Assembly: GCA_002392765.1 (NCBI GenBank)
Contig: DGHT01000026.1
Location: forward strand, 1-56,058
Source: Verrucomicrobia bacterium UBA3841
GTDB taxonomy: Bacteria > Verrucomicrobiota > Kiritimatiellia > RFP12 > UBA1067
DNA length: 56,058 bases
Reading direction: 5' to 3'
Both the position numbers and the translations under genes were made by a program. Each line of letters starts with the position of its first letter. Position 1 is the first letter of the stretch. The notes below the pieces were generated by a model that saw nothing but the letters and a program-made list of their open reading frames with translations, had not been told where the DNA came from and searched no databases. Shown one piece after another: positions 33,169 to 42,742 of this stretch.

Positions 33169-33866
33169 GAGGTCTCGTATGGAGTCGGATTAAGCGCAGA
33201 GAGGGCTGACGCAGAGACTTGCTCGGCCTGTTTTGAGACGGCCTCCGGCTTGAAGTGGAAAACATCCATCCAGTTCTGCTCGCGGTCGAGCGGATCACAT
33301 AGCGTGAAGAGGTCGTCCGTCGCAGACACGCCAAATTCCGCGACGACCTTTGCCGCCGCCGCGTTCAGCTCGCGGCACTTCGCCGTCTTGTCTTCGTCCG
33401 TCAGCGGCGTCGAGGAACACCAGACAATCTTCGCTTGCGGCTGCTTCTCGCGGATAAGCTCAAGCGTCGCCTTGAGAGATTTTGCCCATGCATCGGTTGG
33501 AGTCTTGAGCGAATGGAGTCCGTTGTTAAAGTGGATGACGTCGTATTTCGCATCGTCAAGCGCGAACAGCAGATGTCGCTTGTACTCCGGTCTCGTCACG
33601 CAGTAGCTGGATACCCAAAACGAGATGTTTGCCTTCCCCTTCAGCCGCTCTCGGACGTCAGTTTTATAGAAGTTGCAGATCGAGTCGCCGACCAGCAGCA
33701 CACGCGGCAGATTGCGCGTCTCGTCGGTCATTCCAAAAGCGTAATACATCGACCATTCGATATTCTCCCGCCCTCCCTTGTTCTCGGCGACTGGACAATT
33801 CCCGTCGCCACCAAGCGCGGCATACGCAACCGCCGCCGCAAGAATTGTTCCGCAGAAAGTTCTCAT
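33162..33866 (-). CDS. SGNH/GDSL-family hydrolase, secreted
   Basis: A 234-residue serine hydrolase, probably a carbohydrate deacetylase. Block I is VLLVGDSI (S62), the glycine/asparagine block is FNNGLHSL, and the catalytic Asp-His pair is in WMDVFHF. The leader MRTFCGTILAAAVAYAALG gives export. Start at 33866 follows the shared leader; an ATG at 33881 that overlaps the previous stop (TAATG) would add five residues. The last dozen residues (VSASALSALNP) come from GCAGAG-like repeat DNA at about 33195-33215. Substrate is not evident. Confidence 0.83.
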   Translation of the reverse strand: MRTFCGTILAAAVAYAALGGDGNCPVAENKGGRENIEWSMYYAFGMTDETRNLPRVLLVGDSICNFYKTDVRERLKGKANISFWVSSYCVTRPEYKRHLLFALDDAKYDVIHFNNGLHSLKTPTDAWAKSLKATLELIREKQPQAKIVWCSSTPLTDEDKTAKCRELNAAAAKVVAEFGVSATDDLFTLCDPLDREQNWMDVFHFKPEAVSKQAEQVSASALSALNPTPYETSK

Positions 33867-33869
33867 TTT
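33827..33869 (-). repeat. Leader cassette copy 5 (SGNH gene)
   Basis: AAAATGAGAACTTTCTGC then GGAACAATTCTTGCGGCGG. Confidence 0.85.
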
Positions 33870-33880
33870 AGTAATTTGCA

Positions 33881-34759
33881 TTAATTATTTACCTCCACGT
33901 CCTTGAGAGTGCAAACAAGACGGCCTTGCCCATACTTGAACCAATTGTCGATAAACGATACGACTATCGGCAGTGCCATCGACGTGAACGCATAGTCGTG
34001 TCCGCTCGACTTATCGTCGTCGCCCCGAAGTTCCACGTAGGCATGGGCAACCTTGTTGTCGGACAACAACTTGTGCATCCGACGATTCGGATCAAGGAAG
34101 AAGTCTGAAGTGCCGATAACCGAAACGATTGCGATTTCGCCGTTCTTCAACTTTGCCGCCTCGGTTATGGCCGAGTGTTCTTTCCAGCGTTCAGGGAACT
34201 CGTCACGCGGGCCAAGGCGCTTCGCTATATCCCAGCTGTCAGGGAACGGCAGCAAATCCACGCCGCCAGCTATCAGGCCAACCGCGCCAAAGATATCCTT
34301 GTGACGAAAGCCAATCCAACATGCGCCGTGCCCGCCCATTGACGCACCCATAATCGCGCGTTTGTCGCGCTCGGGAATGGTTCTGTAATGCGCGTCTATC
34401 CACGGAACAAGCTCCTTTACGACGTGCGTCTCATAGCGATAAGATGGATCTATTGGCGAGTCAAACCACCAGCTTGTATTCCCGCCGTCCGCGCATACAA
34501 TCATCACCTGAAACCTGTCAGCAAGGCGAGGTAGCCCAATATTTGCGTCGATGTATCGGCGATGCGAGCCTCCCGCACCGTGAAGAATATAGACGACCGG
34601 CCAGCGGTTTGTCGAATCGGCGTCATAGCCATCGGGCAGAATCACACTTGCAGGGATGTTCTTGCCCATTGATTCGCTGGGAACCGCAACTTCGGAAACA
34701 ATTCCACAGAATGCACCAGCCGCGGCAACGCAAGCAGAAATGAATACGCATATCTTCAT
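33881..34759 (-). CDS. CE1-like esterase, secreted
   Basis: A 292-residue alpha/beta hydrolase of the putative-esterase (PF00756) type, the fold of feruloyl and acetyl-xylan esterases. The nucleophile elbow is GASMGG, the oxyanion region VVYILHGAGGS, and the acid/histidine pair lies in the GTSDFF and SGHDYAF segments. A signal peptide (KICVFISACVAAAGAFC) is present but is not the shared cassette. The ATG at 34759 is used; upstream codons lack signal character. It would remove ester decorations from the polysaccharide attacked by the neighbouring glycosidases. Confidence 0.85.
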   Translation of the reverse strand: MKICVFISACVAAAGAFCGIVSEVAVPSESMGKNIPASVILPDGYDADSTNRWPVVYILHGAGGSHRRYIDANIGLPRLADRFQVMIVCADGGNTSWWFDSPIDPSYRYETHVVKELVPWIDAHYRTIPERDKRAIMGASMGGHGACWIGFRHKDIFGAVGLIAGGVDLLPFPDSWDIAKRLGPRDEFPERWKEHSAITEAAKLKNGEIAIVSVIGTSDFFLDPNRRMHKLLSDNKVAHAYVELRGDDDKSSGHDYAFTSMALPIVVSFIDNWFKYGQGRLVCTLKDVEVNN

Positions 34760-34784
34760 AATCGCCCTTCTTTCTCTTGTCAGT

Positions 34785-37244
34785 TTAAAATTTTTCCACC
34801 AAAACAGCACCAGGTGGGGCTACAATTAATTTTCTTTTACCGTTCCATTCAAGTTCCACTAACTGTTCACGCCATGTGCCATTGGCAAGGACAGCGGCCT
34901 CTTCGCCGTCGGCGGCGCGGTATGCGGCCACACATACGGCATCGACCTCGCGCCCCTCTCCGCCAAGGCGAATCTTTGCACACTTGACCTCCGGCGCACG
35001 GATGCGCTTGCCGCGCACAAGAAACTTCGATGCATCCTTGCAGTATAGCGAAATCCAGCGCCTGTAGAAGTCGATCCAGCGCGTGTCGCCGCTTTGAACC
35101 ACCTCTTTGCCGTCCTTCGTCAGCCGAATGTCGTCAAGCAGGAACCGTGCGCCGCGCTTTGCAAAAAACAGCACAGTAAGCTCCCCTTCCACATCTGCGG
35201 AAAGTTCAAGACGCGTCCATTCTCCGCCTGACGGCAATTTCACCGAAGCGAGTTCGCGTTCTCCGTTCCCAAGTTTGAATTCCGCAAGGTCGTTCTCGCT
35301 CTTCACCCAGCAGCTCACCGTGTAGCGTCCGGGCAGCAGTCCATCCACCGTCTGCGCAAACTGTATCGGCTTGCCGTTGTCTAGCCAGCCGTCGTTGTCG
35401 TGGACGAAACGGACAGCCCGCGAACCAGAATGGACGTCCTCCTTCTCCCAAAACGTGGCAATGCCAAGCCATCCTGCATGTGTCCATCCTCTTACACCCC
35501 ACGCCGGTTTCGTCCAGTCCACGCCTTTGAGATACTCACCAAGGAATGGGCGCCGATCCCAGCACTCAGGGCCTCGCGCATTATCCGTCCCCTCTTCGAA
35601 ATCCCCGTTCTTCAAAGCTGGGCGAACTAGCATGGAATTCTCGTACTGCGGTTCAAAGAACGGCATCTGACCTTCCGCAGCCATGTGCGCGAGTTGCCAA
35701 ATATCCTGACGGCGCGGATTTGACTGGAACGGCAAAACCCTGTCGTGGTGGAGATAGCCGAAAACGTCGGCTATGCCGGTGACCGAAGTTTCCATGTCTC
35801 GTATGTCCTGAAGCGCTACAAGGTCGTTCAGCCGCTCGCAGCGAAGTTCGTCACATACGGCGGCGAAACGCCCCTGTGCGCGAACCTTCCCAATCAACCG
35901 CCTCATGGCGGCGATCTGCCACTTGCCGTTGCCAAGCTCGTGTCCGTGCGCAGGATTCCAGCACTCCGCCATCTTTCCGCCGCCATACTGGTCGATCTGG
36001 ATAACTTCGATTCCGCGCGCTGCAAGTCCACGCGCCACGCCCTCGAACCAGTCCAGAGACCATTCGTCACCACCGCACAGCGTCACCTGCGAACCGTTCT
36101 CAAGCCAAAATGCATCATGGGAATAGCTGCCGTCCCGAGACGTCGCCATGTGCGCGACGTTTGGCTTGACCCAACATTCACGTCCATCCCAGCGGAAGCA
36201 TCCGCCGCCGAGGTCGCCTATCGTCTCGCTCCAGTTGAGACCGCTCGGCCATGCAAACGGATGGAAGCCATATTTCTTCATGATTGCGATGCACTTTGCA
36301 AACGTCTCGTCATCGGGATGGCAGGGGAAATAGTCCGGCGAATACCACGTGCCGACCTTTTCCCATCCCCAAATCGCGGCAAGGACGGGCGCATCGCCGA
36401 ACGTCCGCCGCCACCATTTCAGGTGACGTTCAAGCCGCTCGGGGTCTTCGAGCCATCCACGAGAAAAACGCGTCATGGCCGCGCCTGACTTGAGCCAGTC
36501 TGGAACGTCGCCACGCTCAGCAAGCGGCTTTCCGCTCCAGCTCTGCCTGTCGCCCCATTCACGGTAGATGTCGCAGAAGTCGCTCCAAACTATCGGCAGG
36601 GCACCACGCCTGATCTTCCTTACGACAATGTCATAGTTCGCACAAACCTCGCCCGAGCGCCAGCCAAGAACCTCTTCGCCAAACACACGTCCTGACGGCG
36701 TGTCCCAGAAGCCGATGGAACGATTTTCGTCTTCAGGGTCTTCGACGCCAAAATAGATGCCGTCGGAATCGCTCCAGGTCGCGGCAAACGCACCTGCGCT
36801 ATCGCCGTTTGACGAACTGCGAACAACGTCGCGCCCATACCCGACCCCATAGCACCACCCTGACACGAATCTCCGCTCCGCACCGTCAGAATCGACGATT
36901 GGGCATGCGATGTCCGGGAATCGCCGCTTTTCGAGATGCCAGCCGTCTGCAACCTTGACGCAAAAACGGTATCTCGTCTCATCGCCGCGAAGACGAACTG
37001 TCGCCGATGCGCTCTCAACCGGCGCACCGGCGGCGAACTTCCACTCATGGCGAAATACACCACCCGTTTCGCACACGGACGATGAGACGGCGTTCGACCA
37101 TGCCACTTCAATCTGCTCGTCACATGGCGCTTTATTCAGTGTAAGCGTAAACTTCGGCACAACGTATTCGCCGCTAGACGCAAGCGCTGAACCAATAGAC
37201 ACCGCAACCGCCGTCGCGAGAATTGTTCCGCAAGTGGTTCTCAT
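34785..37244 (-). CDS. DUF6259-like putative glycosidase with carbohydrate-binding domain
   Basis: An 819-residue exported protein. After the shared leader MRTTCGTILATAVAV come an N-terminal beta domain (about 30-220), a TIM-barrel-like core with GWEKVGTWYSPDYFPCH, HPFAWPSGLNWSE and VIQIDQYGGG (possible acidic catalytic strand IDQY), then a jelly-roll carbohydrate-binding-like domain (GDFEEGTDNARG, about 560-710) inserted before the C-terminal beta domain. The core resembles DUF6259 proteins; no characterised activity can be assigned. Start at 37244 matches the cassette; the frame begins 17 codons earlier without a ribosome site. Confidence 0.7.
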   Translation of the reverse strand: MRTTCGTILATAVAVSIGSALASSGEYVVPKFTLTLNKAPCDEQIEVAWSNAVSSSVCETGGVFRHEWKFAAGAPVESASATVRLRGDETRYRFCVKVADGWHLEKRRFPDIACPIVDSDGAERRFVSGWCYGVGYGRDVVRSSSNGDSAGAFAATWSDSDGIYFGVEDPEDENRSIGFWDTPSGRVFGEEVLGWRSGEVCANYDIVVRKIRRGALPIVWSDFCDIYREWGDRQSWSGKPLAERGDVPDWLKSGAAMTRFSRGWLEDPERLERHLKWWRRTFGDAPVLAAIWGWEKVGTWYSPDYFPCHPDDETFAKCIAIMKKYGFHPFAWPSGLNWSETIGDLGGGCFRWDGRECWVKPNVAHMATSRDGSYSHDAFWLENGSQVTLCGGDEWSLDWFEGVARGLAARGIEVIQIDQYGGGKMAECWNPAHGHELGNGKWQIAAMRRLIGKVRAQGRFAAVCDELRCERLNDLVALQDIRDMETSVTGIADVFGYLHHDRVLPFQSNPRRQDIWQLAHMAAEGQMPFFEPQYENSMLVRPALKNGDFEEGTDNARGPECWDRRPFLGEYLKGVDWTKPAWGVRGWTHAGWLGIATFWEKEDVHSGSRAVRFVHDNDGWLDNGKPIQFAQTVDGLLPGRYTVSCWVKSENDLAEFKLGNGERELASVKLPSGGEWTRLELSADVEGELTVLFFAKRGARFLLDDIRLTKDGKEVVQSGDTRWIDFYRRWISLYCKDASKFLVRGKRIRAPEVKCAKIRLGGEGREVDAVCVAAYRAADGEEAAVLANGTWREQLVELEWNGKRKLIVAPPGAVLVEKF

Positions 37245-37247
37245 TTT
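37205..37247 (-). repeat. Leader cassette copy 6 (DUF6259-like gene)
   Basis: AAAATGAGAACCACTTGC then GGAACAATTCTCGCGACGG. Confidence 0.85.
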
Positions 37248-37284
37248 CGCATTTCTGCCTTTCAGCGTTGTGGTTTCGCGCAAA

Positions 37285-39552
37285 TCACCAGACAACCATC
37301 ATAAAGCCACTTGCGTCGCGATCCTGTATCTCATAGCAGCCGAGGTCAGGGAGTGCGTCGACGGAAAATGCCTTGCCAGCTACATCGACAACACGAGGGT
37401 TGCCAAGAAGATCGGTCGAACCGTTCGTCATCCAACCAAGCGTTAAGCCTCGCTCGCGGCATGGCGATTTGACCTCAAGCGTGTAGTCGCCGTTTGCCTC
37501 GTCCACGAATTTCGGGTTGCCCGTGATAACGCCACTGTCGTATGGCCCGTTCTGCGCCACCTTGACCAAGCAGTTGGAAAGGATATTGCAGTAGGTGCCC
37601 GCGCTCGTCACCGTCGCATTAGGTATGATGCAATTGACGAATGTGTTAGTTGCGACCGCGCTGGGCGAAGCCGGGGTGACAATCGCCTGCGGGATAGTGC
37701 AGTTCTCGAAAGTGAACGTACAGCCCTCATTAGACAAAACCCCCACATTCGACGTATTTGCCCCGATAAGACACTGGCGGACAAGGATGTTCTTCCTGTT
37801 TTGCGCAAAGAACAGGGGCGACGAGTTGGCGTTGTTCGTGAACGCACAATCAACAAACCGTCCGTCTCCAGCCGCGATGAATATTGTTCCATAGCCAGCG
37901 CCAGAAAACCCCCTGAAGCTGCAGTTGGATACAACCGTCGATGCTCCACTGATGTTCAAGCAAGATCCGTATGTTCCAGATCCATTCTCGGTAAACACAC
38001 AGTCGCGAACATCCGAATAGATGCCAATCCTGGCATGGCCACCGTAACCGTATGCACCGGCATAATTGTCGGCGAAAAGGCAGTTCTCCAGTTCAACCTT
38101 CCGATAGGAATAGACGCCGCCGCCGCTTGAACCATTAGCCGCATTGTTCGTGAAAACACAATTGACAAAGCGCTGGAAGTCTGAGGCGTTATCGCTATTC
38201 TGCATCGTATATACCGCACCTCCTCCAGATGTCGCGCTATTGCCGTAGAACCGGCAATTCGAGACGACAGTGCCATTTGCAGTATATGCGTAGTAAGCGC
38301 CGCCCTGACCGTTTGTCGCCGCGTTATCGTGGAAAATGCAGTTGTTGATCTTCCCGATACGCGATTTGAACAACATGGAGCCGCCGTTGCTCTCACGACC
38401 GTTGACGAAGGTGAGGTTCTCGACGGTGAAGTTCGATTCGCCAGTTACAGACGATGAAGAAATGAAATGGCGGCACAATTCCTGCGCGTCGATGATCGCC
38501 GTCTCTGGGCACGGCTTGCCGGTAGATGGGTCGAAGCTACCCAAGTAGAAATACTCGACGAGCGGGCTGATTGAGGACGCTATTTTGTGCGTTCCTGGCG
38601 AGCAGAGGATGCGCTCGAACTTTCTCGCCGTCGACGCTGTTCCAACGAGATTGGTAAGCGGGTCGCTCCAGCTACGGCCTGTGGCGTCCGCCGATTGCTC
38701 GTACGAGTGCTCCGCGCACCACTCAGGCGATGCCACAAAGCGGGCATACGGCAACGTCAAGACGTCGTCCTCGACATAACTTGAGTTCGCCGGAAAATAG
38801 TGGGCAAGATCGGGGATGCCGGCTGTCGGGGCGAGGCTGGCGGCGGCGGCGACCGAACCGGGCGCTCCCGTCAGCGGCCAGTAGGCGACAAGCCCGCTTT
38901 CGTTGCCGCCGACGCGCGCCTTGCGGGAATAGAACCGGCTCACCTCCGCCGCAGTCAGCGCACGGCTCCAGACCGACAGTTCGGCGAAATACCCGCTGAA
39001 GTCCTTGGCGTGGTTGAATGTGCCCGTGCTCGTCATGTCGGTGGAGGCCGCGCCGAGCGAGAACATCTTCGCCGGAGCAGAAATCGCGGTAATGCCTGTT
39101 GTCAGTTCGGCGACAAGCTGGCCGTCCACATAGAGACGCTGGAAGGAATTCGCCGGATTTTCCGCATCATAGTTGAATGTGCCGACGACAAAATGCCAGT
39201 TTCCGTCGTTAAGGACATAGTTGCTGGCCCGTGCGCTACCAGATTCCGTGATGAAAGCAAGTTTTACAGGAGATCCCGCAGGAGCTTTAAGTTCCCATCG
39301 TCCAGGCACACCGGCAAGGAACTTGTCTCTGTCTCCGGCACCAATCCTGTCCTTCGCCCAAATTGCAATCGACACGGACGAGTCGATCTTGTCCGCAAAC
39401 GCGTAATTACTGGTATAGTACCAGTCAGACCACGAGCCAGTCGCATCGGGGTCGGAATCCTTGATGTAGAGGACGTTCTCCGCCCATGCAACGGCACAAG
39501 CGCAGGACAGCGCCGCCACTACTGCCAACTTCTTCATTGCTGTGTTTTTCAT
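37285..39552 (-). CDS. LamG plus right-handed beta-helix secreted protein
   Basis: A 755-residue exported protein with signal peptide MKKLAVVAALSCACAVAWA, a concanavalin/LamG-type domain (about 35-230; YFAELSVWSRALTAAEV is the typical end) and a long parallel beta-helix (about 270-700) made of repeated units such as CIFHDNAATNGQGGAYY, CRFYGNSATSGGGAVY and CVFTNNAANGSSGGGVY. The repeats resemble those of polymorphic outer-membrane proteins and of choice-of-anchor adhesins/lyases. No autotransporter barrel or sorting tag is obvious at the C-terminus (DASGFMMVVW). Start ATG 39552 follows AAGGAG. It may bind or cleave the glycan of this locus. Confidence 0.75.
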   Translation of the reverse strand: MKNTAMKKLAVVAALSCACAVAWAENVLYIKDSDPDATGSWSDWYYTSNYAFADKIDSSVSIAIWAKDRIGAGDRDKFLAGVPGRWELKAPAGSPVKLAFITESGSARASNYVLNDGNWHFVVGTFNYDAENPANSFQRLYVDGQLVAELTTGITAISAPAKMFSLGAASTDMTSTGTFNHAKDFSGYFAELSVWSRALTAAEVSRFYSRKARVGGNESGLVAYWPLTGAPGSVAAAASLAPTAGIPDLAHYFPANSSYVEDDVLTLPYARFVASPEWCAEHSYEQSADATGRSWSDPLTNLVGTASTARKFERILCSPGTHKIASSISPLVEYFYLGSFDPSTGKPCPETAIIDAQELCRHFISSSSVTGESNFTVENLTFVNGRESNGGSMLFKSRIGKINNCIFHDNAATNGQGGAYYAYTANGTVVSNCRFYGNSATSGGGAVYTMQNSDNASDFQRFVNCVFTNNAANGSSGGGVYSYRKVELENCLFADNYAGAYGYGGHARIGIYSDVRDCVFTENGSGTYGSCLNISGASTVVSNCSFRGFSGAGYGTIFIAAGDGRFVDCAFTNNANSSPLFFAQNRKNILVRQCLIGANTSNVGVLSNEGCTFTFENCTIPQAIVTPASPSAVATNTFVNCIIPNATVTSAGTYCNILSNCLVKVAQNGPYDSGVITGNPKFVDEANGDYTLEVKSPCRERGLTLGWMTNGSTDLLGNPRVVDVAGKAFSVDALPDLGCYEIQDRDASGFMMVVW

Positions 39553-39558
39553 GGTTGT

Positions 39559-42500
39559 TTACTCCTTGCTTTTGACTGAATAGACATGGCGTGTATGTCC
39601 GGCGAACTCGTCGGCAATCGCGCCGTTTTCGATTTTGACCTTGCGGTTCTCGAAAAGCACTTCCGCCTCGCTCGCCGCGTTGAATGGCGGTGGCAGGTTG
39701 AACACGACTTTCCCTGCGCCCTGCTCGTCGATGTTGCACGTCACGAGCGTCAGGGTACCGTCCTTTACGGCGGGGCGGAAACGTATCTTCTCCCGATCAG
39801 CCGCGCATTCGACGGCGGGCGGCGGCTCTTCGGCAAGGATAAGGTTTTCAAGGACGGCAAACTCATTGACAAGCTGCTTGATCGCCCGCCAGTTGTCCGG
39901 CGTTGCCGGAGGCGTAAGTCCCCACAGTACAACGCCGTTCACGCCGCTCGCCACTACCGCGTAACACTGTGCGATCTGCTGTGCGTATGTCGGCTCGCAG
40001 GGGTGCAGCGGATAGTTCGCAGACTCTACAAAGGCGAAGGATGGTCGCGCAAGCTCGCGCCCCTTCTTCGTCATGGCATCGATGGCCTCCATCATGCTGG
40101 CGATCATTCTGGTTTCGTCCCGTGTCAAATAGTCATCCAGCATCAGAATATCGGTTTCAAGGTGCGCGTAGTCGTTGGGAATGCCCATGAGCGTGTTGTT
40201 CATCACCATCGGGCGCGTCGGGTAGAACGGACGCATCGACTGCAGATAGCGATAGCAGTCCTCGCTCTTCATCCCCAGCTCAGGTTCGTCAATGACGATT
40301 GTGCCGATGACGGATTTTGCGTCGAAACGGGCATGAAACATTGCGTTCGTCCCCGCCCGAACGGCGGCGACTTCAGGCGACAGACCCGGGGCGGTGGTAT
40401 CGAGATAATGTATGAAATGAAAACGCAACATACCAAACTCCTCGCAGGCCCGCATAACCGCATCCATCGACGGAATCCGATCCTTATCGAGTTTGGCATT
40501 TCCGATGTATCCGACATCGTATGTCAGATACTTGAATCCGCATTTCCCCCAGAACCGTGCCAGATTCCCCTTTGTTTCGGCCGAAACCCACCACCAGTGA
40601 AGACTCGGCGTCATGATCGAGAACGGCAGCAGCTTGCGGCCGTGGCGTTCGAGGCAGAGGGCAAAGCGGTTGATCTGCACTCCCTCTGGGTCGTAGGCGA
40701 GTTTGACAACTTCCGCCTTTTCGCCGCCGACAGTGACAATGTTCGTTCCAACGGGAAGGTTCCTGATGTCAAGAGAGAACTCCTCCGTCTTGCCGTTCTT
40801 CGTGATGCGGAATTTTGCCTCTGGCTCGTCCATGTAGTAGTTTAGTCGGCCAACGACCTTGACACCCTCGGCCTTTTTCTCCACAACCGTCGAGCCCTTC
40901 ACGCTCCGCCACGCCTCCGCCACGCCATGCGGGAAGGATATCTCCGCCCAACGCCTGACATCGCGGAAGTTGAGATTGCCGACCTTCACGGGATAGACGC
41001 AAGAACTCTCCTTGTTCGCAATGTCGTTGCGGCAGAAGTTCGCGAACCACGTGTCCTTCATGTCGGGCGAGGCAAAGTCTTCAGCGGGAATCGCCACGAA
41101 ATAATCGACTCCGCCAGGGACGGCCTTCGCTTCAAGTTTCCACTTGCCATTCCATGCGATGTTCTCGCTCCAAAGGTCGGTCTGCTGCCCGTTCGCCAAC
41201 GCCATAAGGTGAAACCACTTCTTCTCCTGCGTCGGCGAAAGGAACAGTTCGATGGAGTCGCGCATGTAAAGCCCCAGCACGTCGCGGGTTTCCGTCGATC
41301 CTTTTGTCAGAAGCGGCTCCGCAGTCAGGTTCGCCGCGCTCTCCCCTTCGCACCTCATGCCGATGTAGAGGTTTGACTTGTCACAGGCAAGCTGGAGCCG
41401 TGTTTGGAGTTTTGCCGCGCGGGGGCCGGTCTGGAATGCACCGCCTACGGCAGCGTGTTCGCGCCATGCGTCAAGGTCGATGCTCGGCACGACGCCCTGC
41501 GGCAGCTCGGGCACATCGTAGCGTGGACGCTCGATCACCTCCTTCGGGCCGTAGCGGACGGCGTCGCTGTCCGCCACGCGGAAGGGACTTGCGTAGGTCT
41601 CGCCGTCCTTGAAGCCGCCCTCCGGCAGATCGACGATCTCGGACTGGAAGTCGTCCATCCAAACGGTGAACTTTCCCTCGGGGCTTTCTTTCTTGACGAT
41701 TCCAACGCTAACCGGCGAATATGTTCCCTTCCCCTGAAGCGAGGGATTGGTGACCTCGTAGCGAGCCCAATCTGTTGTGAGCCGCACTTTTTTCGACTTG
41801 CCCGCGTATGAAAGCGAAACAGTCACATCCGGCACGGACGCTTTCATGTAAACGGAAAACACGCCTGCCGCGCCCTTGACCGTTCCGGCGTTGAACGGCT
41901 GGATGCTGCCGCCCCAGTACGGACCCGCCGTCAGGAAGAGCGACTGTTTTCCGGAGTGCGCCACGTTCCTATCGACGCCGAAGCCAGTCAGCCAATCGCG
42001 TTCGTAACCCTCCGACGGCCCTTTGCCGAAATCGTACATGCCAGGACGCGCGAACATGGACGGGATGCCGTCGCGGTCGTGTTCGACGCTGGCATTGGAG
42101 ATGAGGTTCGGTGACGCGTTTTCATCTGCAAGCGCATATACGCCGATATCGTCAAGCGTGGACTTGAGATCATACGTGCTGAACACGGGCATGGCGGGCT
42201 TCTCCGGTACAGGTGCCGCGAAAGTCCCGGCGGGAATCCCGTTGGCATAGAACGAATACTCGCACGAACCGCCGCGCTTGCGACGCACGACAGTAAACTT
42301 CACATTGTCGCCGGTCTTATAGCCGCCAATCTTGACTTGCTTGCCGTTGTCGGACGATTTGAGCTTATTGTTGAGGTTGAGCCACGAGCTGCCGCGAGGC
42401 GTCAGCAGAAAGAGATAGCCGTCGAGATTGAAGCCTGTCCAGCCAACACGCCGGCCCTCGTCAAGAATGGCGATTGACCCTTCAACGAGAACGTCAAGCG

Positions 42501-42735
42501 GCGCGGTGCGGGCGGGTGTCGCCTTTGTTACGGTGCCGATGGCATTGGCGACCATGCGACCGTCCTCGCTCATGACCTTGCCGTGGGGCTTGCCCCAGTT
42601 CTCGGCGAATGTCCCCGGCTGGTCGAAGCCATCCGCGAATACCGCCGCGCCTCTGCGCGGCATGTCTGCAAGCGCCGTCGCGGCCGAAAATACGGCAAGC
42701 GCGGTAAAGGTCGCAATACTATTCAATGCTTTCAT
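39559..42735 (-). CDS. Large multidomain glycan-active protein of unknown activity
   Basis: A 1058-residue exported protein (signal peptide through ALAVFSAATALA). In order it has a LamG-like domain (about 30-205), a CBM4/9-like jelly roll (about 210-375; NLISNASVEHDRDG start), a CBM9-like domain (about 400-610; LYIGMRCEG, RDSIELFLSP), and a C-terminal barrel-like region (about 660-1000) with FRFHFIHYLDTTAPGL, TIVIDEPELGMK and PTRPMVMNN that looks like a GH catalytic domain, with acidic residues at IDEPE. No family can be named. It opens the block after the GH29 gene, 7 bases downstream of it. Confidence 0.65.
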   Translation of the reverse strand: MKALNSIATFTALAVFSAATALADMPRRGAAVFADGFDQPGTFAENWGKPHGKVMSEDGRMVANAIGTVTKATPARTAPLDVLVEGSIAILDEGRRVGWTGFNLDGYLFLLTPRGSSWLNLNNKLKSSDNGKQVKIGGYKTGDNVKFTVVRRKRGGSCEYSFYANGIPAGTFAAPVPEKPAMPVFSTYDLKSTLDDIGVYALADENASPNLISNASVEHDRDGIPSMFARPGMYDFGKGPSEGYERDWLTGFGVDRNVAHSGKQSLFLTAGPYWGGSIQPFNAGTVKGAAGVFSVYMKASVPDVTVSLSYAGKSKKVRLTTDWARYEVTNPSLQGKGTYSPVSVGIVKKESPEGKFTVWMDDFQSEIVDLPEGGFKDGETYASPFRVADSDAVRYGPKEVIERPRYDVPELPQGVVPSIDLDAWREHAAVGGAFQTGPRAAKLQTRLQLACDKSNLYIGMRCEGESAANLTAEPLLTKGSTETRDVLGLYMRDSIELFLSPTQEKKWFHLMALANGQQTDLWSENIAWNGKWKLEAKAVPGGVDYFVAIPAEDFASPDMKDTWFANFCRNDIANKESSCVYPVKVGNLNFRDVRRWAEISFPHGVAEAWRSVKGSTVVEKKAEGVKVVGRLNYYMDEPEAKFRITKNGKTEEFSLDIRNLPVGTNIVTVGGEKAEVVKLAYDPEGVQINRFALCLERHGRKLLPFSIMTPSLHWWWVSAETKGNLARFWGKCGFKYLTYDVGYIGNAKLDKDRIPSMDAVMRACEEFGMLRFHFIHYLDTTAPGLSPEVAAVRAGTNAMFHARFDAKSVIGTIVIDEPELGMKSEDCYRYLQSMRPFYPTRPMVMNNTLMGIPNDYAHLETDILMLDDYLTRDETRMIASMMEAIDAMTKKGRELARPSFAFVESANYPLHPCEPTYAQQIAQCYAVVASGVNGVVLWGLTPPATPDNWRAIKQLVNEFAVLENLILAEEPPPAVECAADREKIRFRPAVKDGTLTLVTCNIDEQGAGKVVFNLPPPFNAASEAEVLFENRKVKIENGAIADEFAGHTRHVYSVKSKE

Positions 42736-42742
42736 CTATCTT

